Of a stretch of 64,000 bases of DNA, positions 22,656-39,996 are shown piece after piece (within the stretch, counting starts at the first letter, position 1; the number at the start of each line of letters is the position of its first letter). Made by a program: the position numbers and the translations under genes. This stretch comes from Halichondria panicea (taxonomy: Eukaryota; Porifera; Demospongiae; Suberitida; Halichondriidae): NCBI RefSeq assembly GCF_963675165.1, contig NC_087385.1:5442412-5506411 (forward strand), read 5' to 3'. The notes under the pieces are model-generated. The model was not told where the DNA came from. It saw only the letters and a list, made by a program, of their open reading frames with translations, and searched no databases.

Positions 22656-25600
22656 CTCGCATCAATAAGTATTGTATGTGTTGACTTGTGGTAAAGTTGT
22701 GCACAGTACTTTTGATTTGCTTTGCTAGGTGAGTGAGGCCTTGTCACAGGATGTGCTGCTCACTTCTGAAGGCTCCAGTCAACAGAGCCTCCCTCCACTC
22801 ATAGCTAACATCAGAGAGGTAAAAACATCCCACATGTATGCAGTCCAACCGAGTATCGACCACTCCTCCCCACTCAGTTGCTGCTCCTGGGTTATCGTCT
22901 GGAACACTGCTTCACTGGTCTGACCACTGACCTCTTATTGAGGGCCAAGATGGTGAGAGTGATGGCTAATGCTCTGTCATTGCTCTTGGCTACTCATATG
23001 GACATAGACACTGGGAACAGGTGAGAAATTGAACTAATATACATGTCTACAAGATACATAGTTGAGTGGACCCAAATTAAAGATTTTGTTGCCATTTAGA
23101 CCCCTTGCCCCACCCCACTGACATGACCAGGCTTCAGATTTTTTGCTTAACTAAGAAAGTGTTGTATGTTACATTGTACTACAAAACGTCGTGGTACGTA
23201 CATATTTTAATTATTTGTTACATTAATTGCTCAAGTTCAGTTTCTTGTTTGCTGCATATTTATTTTACTTTGCAATCCTCTGTAAGGTGTCCGTACATAA
23301 CACATTCCAAACACCAGGAGTCAGTGTCATTGTGTGCATATTGACATTGTGCTAGTCGCTCAGGTTCCACTGTAGAGGGCTCTTGGTGCTCTTGTTTAGT
23401 GCAAAGCCTAGTTTTCCAAAATTTAAACTTGACATGTGATAGAACACGAAAGGTTTTTTGTTCTTGGTCACTGTGTAGATATGGACAAGCTGATGCAGAG
23501 GAGCAGTGGATGCCAAACTTACACTCTAATGTTTTTCTTTTTTGTTTCCAAGCCTTTTCCCCTGCTTTGCTTCTAGCTACTAAGATCCATGTATCATCCA
23601 TGTCTGACTCTGAGCCAGTAGCACCGTCCTCTTGTGTGAAAATAGCTAGTTCGTCTAAATCGAGGCTCAAAGAAGACTCAATAGCCTCACTAAATGCATC
23701 TTCACTGTCATCAAGGTCAGCAAGAGCTTCAAAGCGATTTGTTGTAGAAAGTGCTTCAGTTTGCTCTGTACGTGTTGTCATATACTCGGGGTAGCTACAT
23801 GGCTCGTTTCCAATTTTACAGCGTTTTAGCTCGCCAAGTACAACTTCTATCCTTGTTTTCGGAAATTCAACAATGATATCTCTTTTTCCATTCAAGTCGA
23901 TGCTAGTGATGTAGAAGAGGCGTAGTAAGCGGCACATGTCGTTAGCAAAAGCATAGTAGAACCGTCTGTTAAGTGGAACATCTCTGTACACTATAGCTTT
24001 TGTTGGATCGATAGCTTTGCTTCTGGTGGATTTAAACTCCTTGTAAGAAAATGTGAACTCCACAGTGTCAAGCTTCCGGACTGTAAGCCTGTCTTCTTTG
24101 TTAGCAAGCTGTTTAAACTCTCTAGCCATACTAAAATCCCAGGCCCATAGCTCTATGGAAATAAGCTTACTCTTTGTCATTGCAACCTCTATTGGGGTAA
24201 TCAGATCTTTGTCACCGGTTACAACAATGAAGACAGTCTGTCTCTCAGAATCGGAATATTTCTTTTCTGTTGCAACATCTGTGATGTCGGTTGCCATGGC
24301 CACATCCACTTTTTTTTCTTTTCCACTGATTGATCGCTGGAATGTTTTTACCTCAAAGTTTTTCTTTCTCGCTGCATTCCACAGAGTGTCATTCGGTGGT
24401 GGAATAGAGCCATACAAGAAGGCTTTGTTGATGCTTCTCTCTGTTTGTTCCCTGTTAAGCACCATATTTAGAAACCGACCTAGATCAGTTCGATAGCGTG
24501 GATCGATATCAGTATCTTTCAGCTTTCTTCCTTGAGCTTTTTGGCCCTCGATCCAAAGGTTAGAGTCATCGATAAACACATAGCACTCTACAGTACCAAG
24601 CTCTGAGCTTAACTGTCGTTCAGCCATCGTCTTTCTTTTGGGGTAAAGAAATTATTCAGTCTTTTTATTGACACGTTGGTGTAGTTAGCTAGAAAGGCTT
24701 AATTTACTGGTATTGATCATTCGTTGATATATGAATGTCATTGTCATTTCTAAGAATGCGTATTAGTAACTGTATTCATTTGGGTTTCTTCCAACACAGT
24801 GATGTATTTCAGGCAATGAAAATAGATTTTCAAGAAAGACTAAAGGCGGTACAGAGGTTAGTGATGCGTTTCTATGATTCTATATGATGTTTTTTATTAC
24901 TATAGGCTCTGTGAATCTACTAAAGCTCCTTTACCTCTTGCGATTGGTCCTCTTCTCAGTGGAAACTTGACTACTACACCGTCAGAACAGCTTTCTCAGC
25001 ACTTACTAACTCTGTTGAAAGTGAGTTTGTCCATTTTGTTTCCATGCTGTAATTAATGTAGCATGAAATATTACATTTGTGTAAACTAATACATGTACAT
25101 GTACACGCTAATTCTCCGTAGGACCAGTTGTGTACAGACCTCCCCCTGGCGGCCCTCCAGCTGGTACAACAGACTTCGAGCGAGCTGCTGTCTCCACTCA
25201 GCTGTGAGGAACACACTCGGTTCGTGTCCAGTCTAGCCCTCTGTGTGGACGTCCAGGCAACAGTCAGTAACACCAGGAACAAGGACAGTCTTGCTGTACA
25301 GGTGAGGGTTTTTGCAGTACAACTTCAAAATACTACTGTACAATAGTTAATTAATGTGACGTATGTCATCTGTTGGCTACAGGTGTTGTTCCCTGATGGT
25401 AAGAGGCTCCTGTTTCCTGTCAAAAGCTCTCAGATACGGGAAACTGGAGCTAAAGAGCTTCTTCTGGATACACCAGTTGTGCTGTCACATGGTGTCTGGA
25501 CAGGTAATTAAGCAAACCACCAATTTTCGGTTGGAACAAGCAATACAATTAATGTCAATAGTCTGTGTAGTAAACTCTTTTTTTGTCATACAGAACCCTC

Positions 25601-25877
25601 TCAAGTGGAGCTGTGTATAGTGTTGCAGTATGAGACGGATGTGAGTGAAGACAGTTGCCTTGGGTTCCCTCAACGAACCTCCGCCCATAAGAGAGATGAT
25701 GTGGGAGTGTGCTCAGGGCGGTTGTCTTCCAGTCCTGTCCACTCCCACCCTGAAGACGGTCTGGCGACAGACAGGAGTACTCTAGTCATCAGTGAAACTG
25801 TTAGAGTGAACATTCATCCTCAGGAGAAAGCTAGCGCCTCATTTAGTGCATTTCAAGACCCCATCAACAGATTGTAG
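19268..25877 (+). CDS. INTS4: Integrator complex subunit 4
   Basis: Twenty exons total 1024 codons plus stop: 19268-19703, 19974-20041, 20098-20289, 20340-20390, 20437-20525, 20577-20880, 20979-21063, 21175-21380, 21516-21658, 21716-21831, 21927-22060, 22291-22339, 22412-22623, 22729-22818, 22878-23020, 24800-24856, 24906-25020, 25122-25301, 25383-25503 and 25594-25877. The central segments (GACGAFVHGLEDEF, CLDYLVDMFNDEIQAVRLKSI, LVPELLSTHPFF, DDPAYICILILVFNAAAQCPT, FRHYTYLRDTLPQL) match animal INTS4, an alpha-helical HEAT-repeat scaffold. INTS4 binds the INTS9-INTS11 endonuclease, which cleaves snRNA 3' ends and promoter-proximal nascent RNA at Pol II. The unusually long intron 15 contains an antisense nested gene. 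The exon-13 donor is the first GT of a GT microsatellite. Confidence 0.95.
22080..22219. mobile_element. MITE-like element in INTS4 intron 11
   Basis: About 140 bp with imperfect terminal inverted repeats of about 23 bp (left AGCGGGTATATTTCGAGGGT, right end its near complement). The interior matches the element at about 49813-50017: GGTATAAACTTTCGCG, GGAATAGCAGCCTTT, GGTATAAATGTTC and GCATGCTTAATCAG. There is no coding capacity. It is probably a non-autonomous DNA transposon relic. Confidence 0.7.
22624..22652 (+). repeat. (GT)n microsatellite at the INTS4 exon-13 splice donor
   Basis: An uninterrupted GT run starts at the first intron base after AATAAG, so the 5' splice site is the repeat itself. 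Confidence 0.85.
23260..24627 (-). CDS. NYN-domain RNase-like protein with CCCH and CCHC zinc fingers, intronless, nested in INTS4 intron 15
   Basis: One uninterrupted 455-codon frame antisense to INTS4. Residues about 14-170 look like a NYN (LabA/MARF1-type PIN-like) nuclease. YVFIDDSNLW opens with the first acidic pair (D20, D21, with N23), KKVDVAMATDI supplies D108 and D114, and VVTGDKDLITPIEVA supplies D139 and D141. The C-terminus has a CCCH finger C369-x5-C375-x5-C381-x3-H385. A second, looser Cys-rich segment runs C409...C428-x3-H432. A perfect zinc knuckle C439-x2-C442-x4-H447-x4-C452 sits almost at the end. NYN plus CCCH fingers suggests an RNA-binding endoribonuclease, by analogy with Regnase/ZC3H12 and MARF1. 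No orthologue is recognised. The lack of introns amid intron-rich genes suggests retroposition or acquisition. Confidence 0.8.
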   Translation of the reverse strand: MAERQLSSELGTVECYVFIDDSNLWIEGQKAQGRKLKDTDIDPRYRTDLGRFLNMVLNREQTERSINKAFLYGSIPPPNDTLWNAARKKNFEVKTFQRSISGKEKKVDVAMATDITDVATEKKYSDSERQTVFIVVTGDKDLITPIEVAMTKSKLISIELWAWDFSMAREFKQLANKEDRLTVRKLDTVEFTFSYKEFKSTRSKAIDPTKAIVYRDVPLNRRFYYAFANDMCRLLRLFYITSIDLNGKRDIIVEFPKTRIEVVLGELKRCKIGNEPCSYPEYMTTRTEQTEALSTTNRFEALADLDDSEDAFSEAIESSLSLDLDELAIFTQEDGATGSESDMDDTWILVARSKAGEKAWKQKRKTLECKFGIHCSSASACPYLHSDQEQKTFRVLSHVKFKFWKTRLCTKQEHQEPSTVEPERLAQCQYAHNDTDSWCLECVMYGHLTEDCKVK

Positions 25878-26296
25878 TACTTGTACGTGCACAGTTTTGT
25901 TCACAACTTTTTATAAAGTGATATTCATTCATTGCATGCTGTAAGTTTGTTGTATTCGTGGCTTCCATGTGTACAACTTATGTTTACATGAAGTGAACTA
26001 TAGCTAACCATGATGTTTCATTTATCTGATATTGGGAAATTTGGGATGTGTTGCGTGGTTGTTATGCAAACCACGAAATTAATGCAAACTGGGAATGGGA
26101 AGACCCTCCAACATCCCTTGTCTGACAGTCTGTATATTAGAGGATCCGCTTTTCTAAGCTAGCTACATGTACAGTACAGATCTTTTCCAGCATGCAGCAT
26201 TTCGTAAACCACCCTATTAATTATTGTTGAGACACTCAATAACACGATGTATAGGAGTTAAGTGACATTGAGCCAACATGATACAGTAAATAAACA

Positions 26297-27479
26297 TCAG
26301 TACCATACATTATACCAGGCAGTCACATGACGTTTAACATTGTCAATGATAAGATAACAAAATGATTGTTCATGATCACATGAGCCGGGGAACACTCTCT
26401 GACCCTTGACCTTTGCATGAGTCTTGAACACGTGGGAGATGATGGAGATGGCATGTGTGTTAGGGTCCTTAGCAACACTGCACAGGGAGAGGGTCATAAT
26501 GATTGGACGTAAATCATCTAATACCGGCACAGAGGGGAGCACACATTTACCTTAGCAGTTGCTTGTAGAGTGCTTTGCTTGTGTCCAGATAGGCCTGAAT
26601 AAAGTCCTCATACTGTAGAGAGATATATAATTACAGTTAAAAACCACATACACATTCTAATGAGCAAATGATCAACAATAAATACCTGATTGACGGGTCC
26701 TCCAAGAGCAACGTGTTTGAGAATCTTGAACAATAACTCATCTCTCTCTTCCTCATTGTACAGGCAGTAGTTGTCAGAGTCCTCCACAAGTAGCAGCTTC
26801 CTCAGCTCATCAGAGATGACAATGTCATCACACACCTCATCAAAGCACTTCCGAATACTCCCGCTCTCTCTTACAATCTGGCCGGTGGTGAGGCGGTCAA
26901 AGAATCCCATGTTGAGGATGGTACAGGGGACAGCCTCCACACACACCTCGTCAATGTCAGACGCTGAGTGTGTGTGTGTGTGTGTGTGTGTATGTGAGGG
27001 GAATAGACACATGCATGGTGTGTGGGTGGTGTATGCTGAGGTCTGTCGTACTGCCATACCTAGAGACAGAGGACTTGTAGTGCCTGAGGAGCTGACAGTC
27101 TAAGGGGTGGGTTTGGACTCCTTAAGATGCTTGAGTAGGATCAAATGGTGCTTACTTGGATGGTTGCATTCACAGTTGGGCTCTGGAAGAAATCCTGCAG
27201 AGGAGAAATTGTGCATCAATCAGTTTAGTGGGTGACACTCTGCAGGCTGGGCTAACCTTTGTAAATGACTGCTTCTGGTACGCTTGGAAATGCTGGTTGT
27301 AGGAGAAAGATGCAAAATACATACTTCCTTTCAACCCCCTACAGAATAATGACTAAGGAATATGCATATAGGACTAGTTCTACATACCATTTCTGAAAGA
27401 GTTCCTCTGTGTCCTTGTCAAAACTTCCCACTCTTGAGCTTGGAAGATAAGTGAATTCAAACTTTGACTCTTCAGCCAT
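26297..27479 (-). CDS. CFAP300: Cilia- and flagella-associated protein 300
   Basis: Seven exons: 27479-27388, 27338-27257, 27194-27156, 27099-27060, 26963-26686, 26612-26551 and 26477-26297, giving 257 residues (human 267). Diagnostic segments are FQAYQK, VPCTILNMGFFDRL, SGSIRKCFDEVCDD, ISDELRKLLLVEDSDNY, LFKILKHVALGGPVNQYEDFI and DHEQSFCYLIIDNVKRH. CFAP300 works in the cytoplasmic preassembly and transport of axonemal dynein arms, so its presence implies motile cilia or flagella. The exon-4 acceptor was set at the CCCACCCCTTAG site because the next AG would put a stop in frame. The exon-5 acceptor directly follows a CA repeat. The 5' UTR may include an extra upstream exon. The gene converges on INTS4 with 419 bp between stop codons; nothing else is visible there. 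Confidence 0.92.
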
Positions 27480-28004
27480 CACAGCTATGAGATCCCTGGC
27501 TGTGTTGCTGTAGGATCTACAAGGATACAGTGTAGTGGTAGCAGCTTACGCTTGTAGCAGCTAGAAGACTTTCAATTCTTGCAGATAAAAACTCTATCTA
27601 AAGAACACCAACAGTAGATTCTAAATGGGTGTGGTCGTAGGCACGCCCATCTAATTAATGAACAACGTTCTTGTCTTTCTTGCCTCCGGTGTAATGAACA
27701 CGTGACAGTGTCGTGCCACCACCATTTTTTTATAGCTTCCACCTCACTCCTCTCCGTACCCACATTCACATCAAGTCAACAAAGGAACCTTTCTTCACAA
27801 AGAAATCACTTACACTGTAAATGCTTCTGGCCTAAAATCTACTCCTCATTCACCTGGACTGCCTTATAAGTAAGTCATATAACCTACCTAGACATACAGC
27901 GTGAACTTAGCCTTAGAAATATACAAGTTTGTCAACTGTTGGCTACAATTTAAGCATTTCCTCTCTCTCTCTACATAGTCTCCTGACCCTGAGTGTACTA
28001 AGCC
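27480..28004. promoter_or_regulatory. Divergent promoter region, CFAP300 / SERP1, with a 5' UTR intron
   Basis: 525 bp between divergent starts. A likely SERP1 5' UTR intron runs from GTAAGT at 27870 to the CT-rich acceptor ending ACATAG at 27978. A palindromic CACGTG is at 27699-27704. Confidence 0.5.
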
Positions 28005-28376
28005 ATGGCCCCCAAGCAAAGAATGAAGGTTGCTAGTGAAAAGCACAGCCAGAACATCCACGCCAGAGGGAACGTGCCCAAATCACTGGTATGTGAATTT
28101 CGTAGGTGCTATATAAAATAAGTGTTTATTGTACACAATAGTTACTGGTGTCTAATATGCACACTTTAATGTGTACAGAAATCCCAGGAAGAGAAGAGCC
28201 CGCTCGGTCCTTACCTCCTGGCCTTCTTCATCTTCATTGTGTGTGGATCAGGTTAGCTACCTACACTGTACCTGCTTCCTCATTGTTGTTGAAGCCCTAT
28301 TATTTATTGTATTAACTGTCTCTATACTTCCTTTACAGCAATTTTCCAACTGCTTCAGAGCATTCTGATGTCATGA
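28005..28376 (+). CDS. SERP1: Stress-associated endoplasmic reticulum protein (RAMP4 family)
   Basis: Three exons, 28005-28088, 28179-28251 and 28339-28376, encode 64 residues, the normal size for SERP1/SERP2. The sequence MAPKQRMKVASEKHSQNI, then ARGNVPKSL, LGPYLLAFFIFIVCGSA and IFQLLQSI follows the family closely, with a basic cytosolic head and one C-terminal membrane span. RAMP4 is a tail-anchored component that associates with Sec61 and the oligosaccharyltransferase and protects newly made membrane proteins during ER stress. It converges on DDOST, itself an oligosaccharyltransferase subunit. The 3' end reads ILMS rather than the usual IRMGM. Confidence is high despite the small size because the splice sites and conserved tail agree. 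Confidence 0.94.
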
Positions 28377-28985
28377 CAAGAAACAAGAGTTATTAAAATA
28401 CAAAGATTCCTGGACACGAATATAACTATTCATCATTGATAATTCCATGTACATGGCGATATTTTTATGTTTACGTTTTCTTTGGCTGGACATAAATATA
28501 ATTAGATCTACACAGTACAGTAAATCCACATGTTGTTTTGTCTTACCATGACTACATGCTACAAGTTTAGTCTTGATGTGGCTGATATGAGACAATATTA
28601 TAGAAGCTTTATTAATACGTCCTGGCTGAGGTTTGTTATATTAAAGCCATATTACCATCTCTAGGACAATGACAGTGACTCCATTATAATATGCAGTTGT
28701 GTGTGAGGACATCACTCATCTAGATAAACACCTTTGTTCTAACGACGACCATTCCCCTAATTTCAGCAAAACACTGCCTATACTAGTAGACTAGACGACC
28801 TCAGAGACGACCTTTCCCTAATTGTAGATATTTTTTGAAATTATTGTCCGGATATTTAGAACAAAAGTGAATGTAAAATTATTGTTAGAACAACAAAAAT
28901 TGCCCAATAAAATTTATATCACTCAGCCATCAACACATTTTTAACAATGCACATCTATCAGTGCCCACAGGGCTATACACAATCA
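28377..28985. other. Convergent intergenic region SERP1 / DDOST
   Basis: About 610 bp, AT-rich 3' UTR-type sequence for both genes. No further gene or repeat was recognised. Confidence 0.55.
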
Positions 28986-30317
28986 TCAGTCTTTCTTGGT
29001 CTTTGCATTGTCCTTATAGTGAAGGAAGACAAGAGAGAATACGAAGAGCCCTATCATCATGGAGAAGGCACTTGCATAGTAGGGAAATGCGGACGGAATG
29101 AATCGCTCGTACTGAGTATGTTCAAATGGTCGTACAGACATTTGAGTTGTGCTGAAAAGATGAGTGTAGCCAATCCTATTGTATTCCACCTTGAACTGAA
29201 ACACACCATACACATCAGGCAGTTTAAAATCCACAAAGAACAGTTTCCCATTGGAAGTACGCTTCAGGTATGTACGCACAAATGGATCGATTCGAAAGAA
29301 TTCCATCTGGACATCATCTCCCTTGAAAGGCATCCATTCTCCGTCTCGAAGTTCTTCAATTTCAATCTCGTAGTGAACTTGATCCTCAACTGTGTACGCA
29401 GCAGGTGGCTTCGATTCACCAACAAGATGGTGCTTAACTTTTCCAACACGCAAAACACCTTTCTCCCGGAACACCCACTGAGTGATGGCTGCTGCCAACT
29501 GACGATTATTACTTTTGACAAATTCTTTCGAGCCCTGGGTTGCTTTTTGGACAGACACCGCAAACAGTTTGTTGCTGAAGAAATCAATTGAGCCAGAGAA
29601 AACCACACGAGCATTATTGCGAGCCTGAAGTCCAGCAATCAAGAGTGTACTCTTTCCTACAGCATGTGGGTACTCTTCTATCTGCTCATCAGGGAAATAC
29701 GAATAAGATGTTGTCGATCCAGTCATGACATTGAGCACGAGAGGGTTGTCTGGGTCTGCCACCATTCCTAAGCCACGATATAGACATGGGGTGGATGATT
29801 TTTTACCAACGATCAATGGAGCATCGATCAAGTTAGCATTATCTACGGCAATTAAAGTGTGTTCTCCTTCATCCTTTACATCATAGTTGAGATGGTCAAT
29901 CACAGAGGTGCCCCTTTCATCAAGTTCCAGGCCAAATTCCATACCGAGATCTCGAAGTATGTCCCCAACTTCAGAACTGGCTGCAATCATAACATTACCA
30001 TCGCCATTATCAACAAAATCCGTAATCGCATTCAGATCAATCGTGCCTCCAAATTCCTCAACAGATGGAGCGAAAATTATAACATTGTTGTAGAGATACT
30101 CTCCGTATTTTGATAATGCCAGGTTGGAGTCATCGGCCATCTTGAAGGTGAGTTGATATCCTCTTGCTTTTAGATCTCCAAAGAAGACAGAATGAGTATC
30201 TTTGATGGAAAGATTTTCCAATAAAACCAACGTCTTTTTCTTACTACTAGCAGCATCTAAAAAAGATAAGGACAGCAAAACAAGCCAGAGAGAGAGGAGA
30301 GCTTTTGAGACAGCCAT
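28986..30317 (-). CDS. DDOST: Oligosaccharyltransferase 48-kDa subunit, intronless
   Basis: A single exon of 443 codons from the ATG at 30317. The frame stays open 49 codons further upstream but without an ATG, and the chosen start gives a proper signal peptide ([19 protein letters not shown]). OST48 hallmarks are present: [18 protein letters not shown], the [10 protein letters not shown]...LRDLG region, LYRGLGM, HHLVGE and the beta-rich luminal C-terminal domain. One membrane span ([20 protein letters not shown]) is followed by a short cytosolic tail ending KTKKD, a K-x-K-x-x ER-retention signal. The protein is the Wbp1 homologue in the OST complex that N-glycosylates nascent chains. Other animals have many introns in this gene, so a one-exon copy is odd and suggests a retrocopy that replaced the original. 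Confidence 0.96.
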   Translation of the reverse strand: MAVSKALLSLWLVLLSLSFLDAASSKKKTLVLLENLSIKDTHSVFFGDLKARGYQLTFKMADDSNLALSKYGEYLYNNVIIFAPSVEEFGGTIDLNAITDFVDNGDGNVMIAASSEVGDILRDLGMEFGLELDERGTSVIDHLNYDVKDEGEHTLIAVDNANLIDAPLIVGKKSSTPCLYRGLGMVADPDNPLVLNVMTGSTTSYSYFPDEQIEEYPHAVGKSTLLIAGLQARNNARVVFSGSIDFFSNKLFAVSVQKATQGSKEFVKSNNRQLAAAITQWVFREKGVLRVGKVKHHLVGESKPPAAYTVEDQVHYEIEIEELRDGEWMPFKGDDVQMEFFRIDPFVRTYLKRTSNGKLFFVDFKLPDVYGVFQFKVEYNRIGYTHLFSTTQMSVRPFEHTQYERFIPSAFPYYASAFSMMIGLFVFSLVFLHYKDNAKTKKD

Positions 30318-30710
30318 TTTTTTCACAGCACATGCAAACCACACATTCTGCGCATGCTCACTATGAAGTCTATTCATGATCTGAGCATGCGCACAAAAGA
30401 TTGCTGACCTTGCAGCATCAAACACGTGTTCTTCTTCATTTCTTCCTAACAAGGCTTTCTCCACCCACCGATAGGAAATTACATCATACTTTTACAGGCT
30501 AGTATAAAAGGCACAGTTGCTTGCGCAGTACTTTCACAAGTTTCGTAGCTTGATCCTGAGAAATACGGTGAAAAAGTAATCTCAGATCAGCCTGAATATA
30601 CACCTACATTGAATCTAATCAGCTTCGCTTGAAGGAGAGACAGGCAACTAACACTGACTGGGCCGCTTGGGGGTTGATCATTGTTTCTACCACTCGTCAA
30701 CTTTGACAAA
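30318..30710. promoter_or_regulatory. Divergent promoter, DDOST / POLR2A
   Basis: 393 bp. It contains two NRF1-like 12-mers in perfect inverted orientation (TGCGCATGCTCA at 30349-30360 and its complement at 30382-30393), CACGTG at 30423-30428 and a TATA box TATAAAAG at 30503-30510 oriented toward POLR2A. If that TATA is used, the POLR2A 5' UTR would be roughly 175 nt. Confidence 0.6.
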
Positions 30711-39601
<8,891 letters not shown>

Positions 39602-39996
39602 ACTGATTGTAAACTGAGTTAATAACCGTGAAAAACTGGATAAAATAATTAATAATTTTGTAAGAGACTTGAATTTGTAACTCTGCATGAACTTCATTAA
39701 TTTTATTTATCATGTTTTGTTTGGTGCAAATTTAACTAACATAATACGTGCACATGTACAATGCATCCCTCTTTAAATGAATTATTATTCTGCAATTAAT
39801 CATATCAATTTTATATTATAGTGTATTTTTAACGTTCAACTCCAACATTAATAATATAATATACATAACATGGTCAAAAAAATTAACAGTAATGAGGTCA
39901 TAATATTGTATGCATGTATGACTAGCTTATAGATGTGAAAAGTCCTTAATGTCATTTCCATTTTCTTGGCTTAATGCATGCACATAGTTTTGACTT
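39602..39996. other. Convergent intergenic region POLR2A / BIVM
   Basis: About 395 bp of AT-rich 3' UTR-like sequence. No other gene was found. Confidence 0.6.

Noticed and set aside
28947-29591. A 214-codon plus-strand frame opposite DDOST
   Set aside because: Antisense shadow of a strongly coding single-exon gene, with no recognisable domain.
30318-30464. 49-codon N-terminal extension of DDOST
   Set aside because: No ATG begins it, and the internal ATG at 30317 is followed by a classic signal peptide.
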